Shown: positions 24,269-37,819, numbered from the stretch's first letter. The stretch: DNA of 64,000 bases from Dermatophagoides farinae (GCF_024713945.1 NC_134683.1:1788501-1852500); one strand, 5' to 3'. Notes: generated from the letters alone by a model not told the origin. Made by a program: numbers and translations.

Positions 24269-26859
24269 ATGAAAATTGAAAAATTGAAAATTATATGGAA
24301 TCGTTTTGTCAGATTTTTAAACAATATTCATGAATCAAAATTGGAAAAAACATTATCCATTTCATCGATTGTATTGTTTATGGCTTTATTGATCAACAAT
24401 ATCTGTATATATTTCTATTATGATGATGGTAAGGATTTTTTTTATTACTCAGTTGAAATCTTAATTCTTTTTTTTTTTAATTCCAAAAGCTACCGACATG
24501 TTTTGTATGAGTGAAACATGTGATAATTATAGTAAAAGTTTACTACAATCATTAGATTATTCTGTAGATCCGTGTGATAATTTTTACCGATTTGCATGTG
24601 GAACAATGATTGAAAATATGAATGCAACAAAAGATGATTATTATGGAACTACTTTTTTAACTAAAATGGATGATATAGTTCGTGATCGTGTACAATATCT
24701 TCTAATGAATAGTTGGGATGTGAGTAAAAACAAAATTAATAGAAAAATTATCAAATCTAAATCATTGGCCATTGAATGGATCATTCGTGTATTTCAACAA
24801 TGTTTACATATGCCAAAACCGAAAAATTTCTATAAATCATTTCATGAACTGTGGAATAAACTGCCAATATCATCGAAATTATTATGGCCATTAGAATCCA
24901 ATAGTAGTGATCATATGATTGACATGAATTGGTTAGATTTTTATGCCTATTATTCAGATCATTTTGGTTATGAACCATTATTTAAAATTCGTTTTTTTCT
25001 ACAAACAAAACTTCAAATCAAGGTATATTACTCTTTCACATTATTAACGAATTCATTCAGTAACATAAAAATTATATTTTTACTATGACGCAGATTGATT
25101 TTCATTCTTCATTACATCAAACAGTTCAACAACATTATACGAAACAAATGACAAATTATTTATATGAATTGTCCAGAAATTACAATATTTCAAGGATGAG
25201 TAAAGAAAATTATAAAAAAATTGTCGATAATGTTATTGATTTTGAGAAAAAAATTACAAATATTGTATCGAATACACCGCCAATCATAGTGAATTATAGT
25301 TTACCTTCATTTGAAAGATTTACGGAAATAAAATTGAGTAATTATTTTCATATACTTTTCACAATCATCAACAAACCTAAAATCAATCAATCATCATGGA
25401 AATCGGAAAATTCAACTAATTTTATCACTAATAATGATTTTTTGGTTATTCACAAATTGGAAGCTTTTGTTTATGTTATGGATGTCATAAGAAAAACACC
25501 AAAACATGTTGTTTTCAATTATTTTTGGCTAAAAGCATTATCATATTGGTGGACTGAAAATCAACCAAATAAACCGGAAAATTGTTTCCAAATATTCTAT
25601 TCAAATGAATTTCCATTAACATTTGCAATAACACGTTTATATATTGATCGTTGGTTTAAACCTGGCTCAAAACTTAAAGCTATTCATATGGTAAATCAAT
25701 TGAAACAATCGGCCATTCAATCAATGGAAATGAATACATTTCTGGATGATGAGACACGTGAACAAGCTGTTCAAAAACTTCGAAACATTATTGATAATAT
25801 TGCCTTTCCCGAATGGCTTATTATTGATGACCATTTAGATGAATTCTACGGTGTTCAGGGTAGCTCAATCGATTCATTGATTGCCAATCATTATTGTCAA
25901 TCATATGTTCAAATGTTAAGATTGGATAAATATCGTATGTTGAAATTTTTAAATAATGATGAATTTGATTTTCCAGAGTAAGATGTTATGAATTCAATAT
26001 ATAGTTGAATGTATAATGAAATTTTTTTTTTGTTTTGTTTTGTTTTCAGAATTCATACTTTATCCTTACAGGTTAATGCTTTTTATAGTCCTGTGAAAAA
26101 CAAAATTGGTATGTTGAAGCTTGCCTAACTGGTTTTGATCAAAATTTAACAAATTTTTAAATCACCAAATCTCTAGAAATCAAAGCAACATTATTGATGT
26201 TACCATTGTTTGATGTTGAATTACCATTCTATATAAATTACGGTAAACTTGGTTCCATAATTGGACATGAAATTACACATGGATTTGATGAAAAAAATAT
26301 GAAATATGATAAAAATGGCAATTTAAAACATTGGTGGGCGGAAAAATCATTTCAAAATTTTAAAGAACGATCACAATGTTTTGTTGAACAATATCAAAAT
26401 TATAGTCGACAATCATATGGTATTCAAATAAATACTTCATCATTGAATGAAGATATTGCTGATAATGGTGGTGTACGTTTTGCATATAAGGCCTATCGAA
26501 CCGAATTGAAGCGGATTGAAAATCTAGAAAGACGGCCACAATTATTGCCACGATTAGTAGCGAAAAAGATTACAATCGAACAATTATTTTTTCTATCATT
26601 AGCACAGGTAAATCCAAAAAATCATATTTCAAAGCTCTTCATATAAATCATTAATAGGTGTTACTCGTCTAAAATATAGATCGAATGTGCTGTATTAACA
26701 CCAGCTCAATTACTTAATAGAATAAAATTCGATCCACATTCACCACCTGAATCTAGAATCAATTTGTCATTTCGAAATTTTGATAAATTTGCCAAAAGTT
26801 TCAATTGTCCAATTGGATCACCAATGAATCCAGAAGAACGTTGCATTCTATGGGAATGA
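24269..26859 (+). CDS. M13-family zinc metallopeptidase, copy C
   Basis: Six exons (24269-24428, 24490-25022, 25094-25977, 26050-26108, 26177-26607, 26680-26859) join without any disruption to 748 residues, the usual neprilysin length. Visible in order: short basic cytosolic tail; anchor helix (residues ~30-50); VDPCDNFYRFACG; VNAFY; HEITHGFDE (HEITH at 26266-26280); NEDIADNGG (zinc Glu at 26449); DPHSPPESR; and a C-terminal CILWE. Known: type II membrane ectopeptidase that inactivates or processes small peptides. The last Trp is followed by an extra Glu, unlike the usual CxxW end. Splice positions match copy B closely, so the two arose by tandem duplication. They share blocks such as NRKIIKS and LWPL/NWPI but have diverged widely. 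Its 3' end faces the tankyrase 3' end 185 bp away. Confidence 0.92.
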
Positions 26860-27044
26860 TGTATTGATATAAGATTTTTGTTTTTTGTTTTTTTTTATTC
26901 TAATAAATAATAATCAATTATTTAAAACAATAAAAACATTCGTTCATATGTGTATGTGTATGTAATCACAATAATAAAAATTTATATATAGAAAAAGAGA
27001 TCGATAGTCAATTTGATAAAAAAATTCATTAGTGATGAATCGAT

Positions 27045-30000
27045 TCAGTCATTTGTTGTGGTATTAGTCGATGATGATGATCCTGGTTTTATTATCTGAT
27101 AAGTAATGATATATTCTGTGGAAAGATTTTTTTTTTTTGGATTATTTGAAAGAATTTTAAAATAAACAACTATACCTGGATATGCTTGTTCACCACGATA
27201 GATGACATATTCTGGAAAAGATAGACCACCACCGCTTGGACGTCCTATAATTTTTTTTAAATTAAAAAATTAAAATTGTAAACAAAAATTAGTAAACACA
27301 TACCAATAATTGAATGATGTCCAGGAGGGGCGTGGGCTATTTTTAATGCACTAAACTGAAAAAATGATTTTCCCAAAATCGTACGACATAATAGCATCTG
27401 TCTTTTACATTGATAACATGAACGATCTTTATGCATTGGGCAACCACTACCACCACAAATACCGTAAACATATTGATTTGATTTAGAGCTATTTTCAGCG
27501 AAATAAATTCCTGCACCAAACATTCCACCAATATATGCATGACGTTCATCGAATCCTTTTTGTACGATGGAATTAATGAATGGCGATCCATGGAACAACA
27601 TTCTTTCATTAGCGAATCCATGATTTTCTTCACAAATCTCTTGACGACGATGTAGATATCGTTGCCATAATTTTAGATTAATCATTTTCTGTATACGAAA
27701 TATTCGATATCTAGTAAACACACCACCAGCTTGACCACCATCTTTATGTTCTCTAATAGTTGATTGCATTTCATCTTCAACAGCACGATATTCACGATCA
27801 TCGGATGATAATTGAATCAAAAACGTAGTCGTATGAATCATTGATATTCCAGGTGTGGGCGATGATGATGATAATGATGGTGAACCAGAACTACTATTAC
27901 TACTATTCAATAAAGATTGATAGTTATTGTTATTAGTTGAAGTTGAAGAAACAAATGAAGGAGATGCTGCTGGTAATGGTACAACCGTTCCACTTGGTGT
28001 CATCACAGTGATAGCATTAGCATTTGTAATGGCAGTTCCTAAAAATTGGTTACCATTCAATGCTTGTGTTAACGGTTCCAATTGATGATTGGCACGTACA
28101 ACCAAACCAGAACCATCAATTGTATCATATAATGTTGATGATGAGATCAATAATTTTTCTATACCTTTCAATATTCGATGTCGATGACCATAGGCAGTTA
28201 CACCGATTGCTTTCAATTCTTCATGACCCATTTCGGCTAAAATATCCATCGTAATATGTTCACACATTAATATGGGTGTTAAAAAATCTAGACCCAATGT
28301 TGATAAAAACATTGGTATAGTTATACTAGGTGGTATATTTGAGACTGGCAAATAATTGGTTAGCTTGTTGTTATTATTTGAAGCGGCGGAAGAATTGTTA
28401 TTGTTGTTGTTATTATTTGAAGCTGTTTGATGAGTTGAATTTTGATCTTTATTTGATTGTAAAGAATTTGATTGAATCGATTGCTGGACATCAGATGAAC
28501 CATCACCAGGTTGTGGATTTATTTTCGATATATTATCGGATGAATTATTATCAACAATCGATTGATGATGATGATCAACAGAAGTATCATCATTTTCATT
28601 ATTATTGTTTATTGTAAGAATATTTTCTGGACATCGATCACCATTTACATTATCAGCATTACGTTGTGATAGAAGCAATGCTAATGATGATGGTACAGAT
28701 TCATTATTCAATTGATTTACTTGTCTTGATGATGATGTTGTTGATACAGTGGATGATGATGATGATGGTAATAATGGCAATGATCCATCTATAAATGATT
28801 CATTCGATTGAATGGATAATGAAGAGAAAGTATCACCTATAGCAGCAGAAGCAGTGGTCATCGTATCACCAGAAGAATTGATCAAATTCTGATTATTACC
28901 AACTATCATCATCATTTGTCGAATCAATTGTTGCATTAAATCTGATTGTTGTATCATTGATGATGATGATGATTCCGTTTGTGATTGATTCGTAATGGAT
29001 TGTTTCTGATCACTACTATTGGCATTTGTCGTTGTTGTTGTCGTCGTCGTTATCATATGTTCAGATGATGGTTGAGAAGGATTCGTTATTGCTGAAGATA
29101 TGGTACTACCAGTAGCTGAAGTAGCCGTTGTAATTCCTAATGATGTTGAATACAATGGTGGTTCAAGTTGTGCATCCATCAATAAACATTTGACATCTTC
29201 GGCCGATGCTAGATCTAGTGCTGTTTGACCTTCATAATTTTTCATGGTAGGATCAGCACCATGTGCCAATAAAAGTGCACAAAGTTGTGTACGACCTTTT
29301 TGTGCAGCTTCATGTAATGGTGTAAATCCCCAACGATCAGTGGCATTGACATTGGTATCATGTTTGATCAATAATGCAGCAATATCTAAATGACCATAAC
29401 TTGCTGCATTATGTAATGGAATTAATCCACCTTTATCTGGTGCATTGACATCGGCACCTTTATCCAGCAAAAATTCGGCAACTTCAAAATTATTATAACC
29501 AGCAGCTAAATGTAATGGTGTTGAATTTCTACCTTGACTATCACGACAATTTACATTCTCGGCTGTAACTAATCGAATTAAACGTCCTAATTCACCTTTT
29601 TTAGCTGCATCTAAAATGGCAACATTGCCCAATAAGAGATCGGAAATTTCTACATCTTCCTGTTTAACTAGATCTAATGGTGTATCGCCATCACGATTTT
29701 TCTTTGTAACATCGGCACCATGTCTTAGTAATAATTTGACAATGTCAATTTTTCCTTTAGATGAAGCTTCATGTAAGGCAGTGTATTTCCATAAATCTGT
29801 AGCATTAACATTGGCACCTTTTTTCAATAATAATTCGGCAACTTCGAAATGTCCATAGCTACATGCATTATGTAATGGTACAAGACCACCTTTATCTTTA
29901 GCTCGAACATCGGCACCATGTTCAAGAAGATATTCAACAACATCAATTCGATTATAACCGGCAGCAAAATGTAACGGTGTTGATTGTCTACCATCAACAT

Positions 30001-32477
30001 CACGACAATTGACAAGATGTGGATATTTTGAAAGGATTGTTCGTACTAAATCTAATTCACCTTGTCGTGATGCTTCAAGAAGCTGATGTTCAGGATTGCC
30101 ACGTGATGTTAATCTATGTGAAGCGATCAATTTTTGTACCTGTTCAGTAGCAGCCATTTGTTCTGCAGTTAAACCATGTATATTGACTAACATTAAATCC
30201 GCTCCATACGATAGTAATGTTTGTACAGAACAAAGTTGTCCATTTCTTGAAGCACGATGTAAAGCTGTCTGTCCTAATGAATCGACAGCATTGATTTTGG
30301 CACCATGTTTCAATAATACTTCCATTAGATCAGTATAGCCACGATCAGAAGCCAAATGTAATGGTGTTAGAAATTTTCCATTTTTTTCATTAACTATTCC
30401 AGGTGATTTACGTATTAGTAGATCAATAATTTGTTTATGAAGTTTTGGTGTCATTTGTGGATTAGATATCGATTGACAATTGAGCGATACGGCTACATGT
30501 AGGGCTGTATTGCCAGTCAAAGGATGTTTAAATTGAATAGTTTCAGTATTGATGAATTTTTTTAATTTTGAAATATCCGTAGCGCTGATAATTGCATCGA
30601 AAAATTGATGACCACGATATTCTTTCATAATACGGTCCTGTAGATCTGGTGTTGGACAAATGTCTAGCACGGATTTATTATGACAATTAACTAATGTTGG
30701 ATCGGCACCATGTGCCAATAATAATGCACAAACTTCAACACGCATTTTGGCTGCAGCTTCATGTAACGGCGTGAATTGCCAATGATCTGATGCATTCACT
30801 TCGGCACCATGTTTGATGAGTAGTTCACAGACTTCAAAATGTCCATAACTACAAGCATTGTGCAATGGCACTAGACCACCTTTATCTTTTGCATGAACAT
30901 CACCACCATTTTTAAGTAAAATTTGAACAATTTTCAAACGATTATATCCGGCAGCCAAATGAAGCGGTGTCGAACGTCGTCCATCGGATGCATGACAATT
31001 AACATTTAATGGTGTCAACAATGATAAAACTTTTTCTTCATAACCATTACGAGCAGCTTCAAGAAGTTCGTGTTTACGATAATCACCAGTTAACACTGGT
31101 TTGACTAATGGTGAGGCCAATTCTAATGCAGTTTTGCTCTCCGAATTCGTTAACCGGGCATCGGCTCCTTTTTGCAATAGATAAAGACAAACTTCGAGTT
31201 TACCTTTAATGGCTGCTTCCATTAATGGTGTAAAATGCCAATTATCTTTGACATTTGGAACGGCACCATTTTTCAATAATAATTTTACAACTTCAATGTG
31301 ACCAAAACTACAGGCATTGTGCAAAGGTACTATAAATAGGAAAAGGTAATTAGAATTCAATGAATGAAAATCAAAAATAAAGAATCGATAATTATACCTA
31401 GACCACCATCATCTTTGGCATGAATATTAGCACCTTGTTGTATGAGAAAATCAACAACATCTAAACGACCAAAACCGGATGCAAAATGTAGTGGCTAATA
31501 ATTTGCGAAAAGAAAAATTAATAAAATTATATAAATGTGTGTAACAATAACAAAATTACCGTTGATCGTCCACCACCAGATGGATCACGAACATTAACAT
31601 TATTTGAATTGATTAATTTTTTTAATCGATTTAAATCACCAATTTTACAAGCTTGAAATATATCTTTTATTATCATAATTGATGCTGCTGTTGTTGCAGC
31701 CGTAGCTGTCGTTCCAAGATGGTGTACATCCAATGATGGACAAGATGATTGTGCAGGGGAATGTATTAATAATGTTGACGATGATGATGATGTTGATGGC
31801 TGTGATGATGGTGATGCTAATTTTGTTTTAGACGTACTATTTTGTTGCTGTGCATGATTATGATTAGGATGATAAATATTCAAAGGATTTGAAGATGATG
31901 ATAATGATGATGAAGAATAATCCATTATTAACGATGATGGTGTAGGATTGATCATATTGATCATTGAACTGATTGAAAATGGTGTAGAAGAAGAATGAGG
32001 ATGAGCAGATGAAATCAACACCTGTTGCCCATTATGATGATGATTTTCCGGAATAGATGATAATAATGGAGCCTGTTGTTGAGTTATGGTTGTTGATGTA
32101 GTAGTTGATGATGATGGTGATAACGAGGTTTGTGTTGTTATTGGCATCAAAGAATGTTGATGATGATTTGAATCAGTCGATATTGACAGTGGTGTTTGTG
32201 AATGCTGTTGTAGTTGTTGTTGTTTATTATTTCGTTGATATAACGATGATGATGGACTGTAAAGCAATGATTGGTGGCCATTATTATTAATGGAAGAAAT
32301 GGTCGATATTGTTGATGTAGACAATGTGGAACATGTTGTTGATGATGAAGATTGTAATGGATGATTAATGCCAGTGGCCGTTGTAGTTGTTGTTATTGTT
32401 GTTGTTGTAGTTGCAGCCGATGAAACAATAGACGATGATGATAAATTCGGTTGTATAGGATAAGATGAATGAAACAT
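27045..32477 (-). CDS. TNKS: Tankyrase (poly-ADP-ribose polymerase with ankyrin clusters and SAM domain)
   Basis: Five exons on the minus strand (32477-31560, 31494-31398, 31329-27304, 27244-27176, 27115-27045) join in frame to 1726 residues. Order: Ser/Thr/Gln/His-rich N-terminus (about 270 residues); ankyrin-repeat clusters with the repeated [10 protein letters not shown]...[11 protein letters not shown] signature; a 300-residue Ser/Asn/Thr-rich linker; a SAM domain (about nt 28310-28140); and the PARP catalytic domain with FHGSP, a GIYFAE block, the zinc-binding [12 protein letters not shown] motif unique to tankyrases, and the C-terminal [16 protein letters not shown]. The His-Tyr-Glu triad is complete. 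Known: it PARylates axin, telomere and spindle proteins; SAM mediates polymerisation. The long linker exceeds that of vertebrate tankyrases. It runs divergently from the zinc-finger gene (965 bp apart). Confidence 0.97.
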
Positions 32478-33441
32478 TTTTGCTATTGTTTTTCAACAAA
32501 AAAAATGCGTCTGAATTTTTCTTTGATATGATTCGAATTTGATTACCTTGATTATTATGATAGACATGAAATCGTCATTTTCATTGATCCAATTGAAATT
32601 TAAATTAGCTATAGTTCTTTATGCTTCTGTTTTGTTTCATTCTTCTAACGATCACATATGAGTTGAGTGACAGATAAATTCATGGAATGAAAATTAATAC
32701 GAATGTGGATAATAATGTGGACTTGTTGAATAATAAATTCAATGTGTTAGATTTGACTTTGATGGAGTTGAATTGAAAATGAAAAATTCATAGAACGTTC
32801 CTAAAAAAAATCAATCAATCAATAAATTGAAATAGGAAACAAAAATTGACAACGTTATGACGTGACAAGAAATTTTTTTTTGTTTTTGTTTTGGATTCAA
32901 TACGACGAAAATATAATGATGATGATGTGTGGTTGAAATGTCGTTGGATTTATTTATGGATCCAATGAAAGTTGAAATTTTTTTTTCGGTCAAATCTTGA
33001 AGAAAATGACGGCTTGAAAGAGACAAAAATTTTTTTTTTAATTTAAAATGTATTTGTTCCAATTGTAATCTGCCACGATCGAGTTTCTCTCTCTCTCACT
33101 ATTTATTTATTCATTCATTTCACTCATTCTCTTTCATTTACAACGACTTGATCGACGAGCCAAAACGATTGCCAATTCATCCACACACATCAATTTATGG
33201 TTGTCTGCTCGTATGGAAATTTTCCTGTAAATTTTTTTCATTCATTTGTAACCGGCGATTGTGGAGAATGTTTTCTAGAATTTTATGTTATTCTGTTTGT
33301 TTTGTTTTATCAAAACATTGATAAATGGGAATATTTTTTTTTTTTTTTGGACAGAATTCAAAATGTGATTCAATTTTGTTTTTTTTATGAATGATCTGAA
33401 CCAAAAAAAAAAACTTACTGAAATGAATCCAAATTGAAAAA
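32478..33441. promoter_or_regulatory. Divergent intergenic region between tankyrase and zinc-finger gene
   Basis: Just under 1 kb between two outward-directed starts. It holds both 5' untranslated regions and presumably both promoters. A short CT tract lies near 33085-33098 and several poly-A/T runs are present. I see no clear TATA box or other single element that fixes either start site. Confidence 0.4.
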
Positions 33442-34651
33442 ATGGATTTAATCGACATGAATTATCATTTGTTATTGGATCAGAATAAACAATTTCAACA
33501 ACAGATTGAAGAGAAAACAAAAATCAATCAAAATCTTCAATTACAAATAATCAATCAAGATGAAGAGATTAAAAAAACTTCGTTCACAAATACAAATGTT
33601 GGAACAATTGAATTGCGAGAAATCATTACGTTTGGATGAATTGACCATGAAAATGAATAATAATAATAATACGGTCAACAGAAATCCAAAATCATTAAAA
33701 ACAAATAAAAACAAAAAATCTATCACAGGTAAAAAGGCCAAAGTTTGGATCAAACGTGGTTCTAGACAACGTAAACAACGGCTGAACAAATCATATGATA
33801 ATGATTCAAAATCAACACCGTCTAACACTAATGATGATGGTTTTAAATGTTCCATTTGTGGCCAGTTATTCATGCAGAAACATTCTTTTCAAAATCATGA
33901 AAAATTTCATAATGATAATAATAAAAAATTGAATCCATATCCATGTGATCTTTGTACGAAAAGTTTTCCTACTAAATATCAACTTGATCGTCATCGGAAA
34001 ATACATTCGAAAAATTGTAACAAAACAACTTGTAAATATCAATGTGAAATCTGTAGTAATAGATTTGATCATGAAAATGACCTAGTCGATCATCAACGTG
34101 AAATTCATAACGACAATATGACATCTAACTTTGATGACCAATCAACATCATCGTCATCATTGTCGTTGGTCACAGAGAAAATTAACAACTCGGAAATATC
34201 CACTGCAATTGTTACGACAACCACAACAAAAGTAAATGAAATTGTTCAACAACAATCCATTCATGAATCAACAATATCGAATTCATCGGTTGATTCTGAT
34301 TCAAATGAAAATAATTTCATATCTTCATCACAACCATTGATACAATTACAATTGCTGCCAACATCATCATCATCATCAACCACCACCACCATACAACATT
34401 CGCATCAAGTCGTATCGATGCCTCCGGAATCACAACAATTGACCATTCTTGAACCTGTAGTATCGGATTTTCAAAATTCAAATCAAAACAATTACTCACA
34501 ATCAGAAATTTTGTGCCAAAATCAATCATCTTATTATTTAATCGATAATAATCTGAATAATGATTCATTGCCGTCTGAACCATCACCACAATGCAATTAT
34601 CCACCATCGACATCCACTACAGATACAATTGTTTCATGGTCAAATTTTTAG
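33442..34651 (+). CDS. C2H2 zinc-finger protein with coiled-coil N-terminus (apparent one-base frameshift)
   Basis: Three classic C2H2 fingers: FKCSICGQLF...H..H (about 33841-33906), YPCDLCTKSF...H..H (about 33937-34008) and YQCEICSNRF...H...H (about 34036-34110). Upstream is a basic RKQR stretch and a Gln/Leu-rich coiled coil; downstream is a long Ser/Thr/Gln/Asn-rich tail to the stop at 34649-34651. Known: such proteins usually bind DNA in the nucleus; the target is unknown. The coiled coil starts in one frame at 33442 and continues in another after a run of seven A (33571-33577). Ignoring one A makes one smooth heptad pattern and 402 residues. Otherwise the finger part would have to start at the ATG at 33560. 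It is convergent with PRIM1, 153 bp away. Confidence 0.8.
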
Positions 34652-34804
34652 AGGAAAAAAAAATTTCAAAAATGCAATTTTTTTTTACTGTTTTTTTATT
34701 GTTTAATTAACTCAATGAATCATTGTTTTTATTTCCATTTTATTTATTTGTTTTTTTTTAAAAAAAGTAATTGAATTCAATCATCATCATTAAAATTAAA
34801 TTTA

Positions 34805-36175
34805 TTATGAAAAATCAATCTTTGATCGATCATCTTGTTCAGATAATTTTGTTGGACGCAAACCATGTTCGATATTTTGTATGAATTTTCGAAACAAATT
34901 TAATGATGGCGCCAATGATGTTCGATATGCTATGCTAGTTGTAATGGTACAATCATCTGTTGTTTTTTCTGTATCTTGTGTTATTGAAATTTTATCCATT
35001 TCTTCGATCAATGTTGAAAGTGTTGGCACTGCAAATGGATCAAATTGATCCAATTTTTCAAAATCTATTGGCACACATATACGACCGGTTTTCGGATGTA
35101 TTGAAAATGGTACCTTAAGTAAATGATTAAGACCACGTGTAACATTTATATCTAAACGTGGATAACAAAACTGAAATTTGATTTCTTCAAGAAAATATCT
35201 ATGTCGAATTCGATTATTACTAAGCAAATGATTTGCACCTTTAGATGAATAGAATTTTGATGCTAGAGAACAAATCATTTTCCATCGATGTAAAGATGTT
35301 TTACATTTTGTTTCATTTGGATTCAATAATGTTTGTAGAATTTCTTCACGCAATGGCTTATCAAGACAAAGATCTGCAACCATCTTTATCTGTTCTTTAG
35401 TGGCAAGAAAATCTTGTCTATTTATCATTAGTTCTTCAAAATATTTATCAATAATATGAATCGAACGTGCCAATGATGGATGGCAGCCTTTTAATCCATC
35501 GATTTCTACTTTTTTTGCTTTGAATTGACCACCATCAAAAATATTAATAAAACATGCAATTGCATCACGACCATCCGATCCTAAACGTCGAGCACGTTCA
35601 TCTGCCACCCAACAATGAATACCACGACGACCGGAATAAACCCATAGAATATTTTTGAAACCCAAATCTTCACGTAGATATGCTTCAAGTATGCGAGCAG
35701 CTATCACCATAAACATCCAACATTTTTGACAAATTTCAGCACCTTTACAACATGTACGAATATCATCATAATCGGTCATATCGATATCGAATACTAATTC
35801 TTTAGATTGTGGTTGAAATGACATCAATTTAATTTTACGAGATTCACAAGGTCGTGAACTATAAACGGCACCAATATCGATTTTAGTAGGCATTCGAGCC
35901 AGTATACATTTACGCATTTCAGCTAATGATTCGAATGAATTAAATCGAAGATAAATGTCGCCATTCAGGGTGAATGAGAATTCTCTTCGTGAAAAATAAT
36001 CTTTTTCGACTTTGGAAAGAAAAAAAAATTGTTACAATATGAAAAAAAATATCTTAAAATCATATATATACTAACCATTGGCATATGATAACCATTGATA
36101 AAATAGACTATATGGAAATAGATGTGCATAATAAGCACCAATATGATAGGATAGATCTTTATTTTGATCGGACAT
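34805..36175 (-). CDS. PRIM1: DNA primase catalytic (small) subunit
   Basis: Two exons on the minus strand, 36175-36076 and 36009-34805, give 434 residues, the usual length. The first exon encodes YYAHLFPYSLFYQWLSY and joins VEKDYFSRREFSFTL, then KIDIGAVYSSRP; ELVFDIDMTDYDD holds the metal-binding aspartates, SGRRGIHCW the nucleotide-binding signature, and CCKGAEICQKC a structural zinc site. Known: with PRIM2 and DNA polymerase alpha it makes the RNA primers for Okazaki fragments in the nucleus. Nothing is missing from the catalytic core; the C-terminal tail after residue ~390 is variable. It is head-to-head with the Pol I subunit gene, 353 bp between start codons, suggesting shared control. 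Confidence 0.96.
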
Positions 36176-36528
36176 TTTTTTCAAATTGAAGTGATAATTT
36201 CACTGTAGCGACGAATGAAGAATGATTATATTTATTCCACGTGCTTTCTCTTTTATCGCACACGACTGGGGCTATTCATCGAGGCTGTGACACCAGAGGC
36301 GCCACATCACTATAAATACAAAATATGCTCGTATTTTGCGCCAATTTTTCGACTAACCAATGGAAACAGTATACTCACTTTTTCACTTTTTTCTGTGCAT
36401 TTTTTTCGAATCCGTTCTCTATGAACGTCACTGGCCGCGTGTTTTCTCACATTCTGTTCTCAAACCTAAAATTCTTTCGTGGCAAAACAAGTTTCTGGAT
36501 CGATATTGTATACAAATAAAAAAAAAAC
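36176..36528. promoter_or_regulatory. Probable bidirectional promoter of PRIM1 and POLR1E
   Basis: The 353 bp between two divergent housekeeping genes. Visible: an E-box CACGTG at 36238-36243 (the Myc/Max or USF type), a TATA-like CTATAAATA near 36310, an E2F-like TTTTGCGCCAAT at about 36334-36345 that contains a CCAAT, a second CCAAT at 36357-36361, and ATCGATA at 36499-36505, one base short of the insect DRE. It is less repeat-laden than most spacers here. Assignment of single factors is inference; short motifs occur by chance. Confidence 0.5.
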
Positions 36529-37789
36529 ATGGATAAATTGAATAAAGTTAAATTAAATTTCATAACCAACATCGATACATCCAAACCGGAAAATTGTGAA
36601 AATTTAGTCTATTGGCCTGGATCACAACCGCCACCAAATCCTGAATTTACATTTGAAAAATTTCAAGATCAAACCAAATTATTGGCAAAAGATACAATTT
36701 CATTCGAATCATTCAATGATCCTAGTAATGATGATTTTAATTATTTTGTTGCCACGATTGATCCGAATAATCCCGGACGTTTAACTTGTAAACCAGCTAA
36801 ACTATATCGAATGTTACCAAATTATGGTTTTAAAGATTTACACGATGCTCAAAATGATGATGAAAGTGTTCGTCTCACTAAACGTGAACAAATGGATGAA
36901 TTGAAAGGAAAATTTGGTTCGAAAAAATCTCTAAGAGATTTAAGTAAGTTTGTTTTTTCGCTCTATATAAATGTTGAATTTTAATTCCGAATCAAATGTT
37001 TCTCTCTGACCACCAACAGCAAGCAAACGAAAATATGAAATTCATTTTGGTGATGGTGATGCAGAAAATTTGCCCACTTTGAACAACAATATTTTGTCCA
37101 ATAATGATGATGATGATGGTGAAAAAATTGACAAAAATGAAACCAATGAAGTGGCAACACCACAATCGTCAACATCGACAATAATTCCGGAACGAAATGC
37201 AAATGCCAAAAATGTATCTGAAGTCTATAAATTAAATGATATTATAACCGAAACAGAAGAACAATCAATAATGGAATTTGAACGTGAATTATTCGAAACA
37301 ATCAAAAATGATTACATTAAAGAATTAAGTACAAAATTTAATGATAAAAAACATCGTATGATGGCCATCTATGCTGATGTATTATTACAATTACTATCGT
37401 TATCAGCATTTCAAATGCGTAAAGCTGATCCATTACCATTGATGGTTGGTGATATTAAGAAACATATATTTGATCGTTATACATCAACAAAAAATGTATC
37501 AACTAGACAGCAACAATATGTATTGACCGATCAGAATAAAGATCGTATATTGATCCATGTATTCATATTGATCATCATGTTGAATAATTATCGTCCAATT
37601 AATTTGGATAAAATACAAAAACATTGTTCAGTTAAAATGACACATTTGCGTAGGATTTTCGAATTGATTGGTTGTTATATTGAAAATTCACGTCTATTAA
37701 CCGGATTGTTCCAAAAAGTTGCCTGTTTTCGTTTGCCATTAAATGTTTATAAAGAACCACGAAAATTGAAACGAATTAAGATGAATTAA
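36529..37789 (+). CDS. POLR1E: RNA polymerase I subunit RPA49 (A49/PAF53)
   Basis: Two exons, 36529-36943 and 37020-37789, give 394 residues. The N-terminal part follows the dimerisation domain of A49, which pairs with RPA34. An acidic linker leads to EVYKLNDIITETEEQSI, then a tandem winged-helix C-terminus with helices resembling human PAF53 (VFILIIMLNNYRPINLDKI; LRRIFELIGCYIENSRLLTG; and the final FRLPLNV). Known: A49/A34.5 forms a built-in TFIIE/TFIIF-like module of Pol I in the nucleolus, helping initiation and elongation on rDNA. Identity rests on blockwise resemblance over the whole length, not one diagnostic motif. An AATAAA lies only a few bases past the stop (about 37797), and a LINE copy sits right behind it. 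Confidence 0.85.
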
Positions 37790-37819
37790 TTTTGTGAATA
37801 AAATTCCAATGTTTTAATT

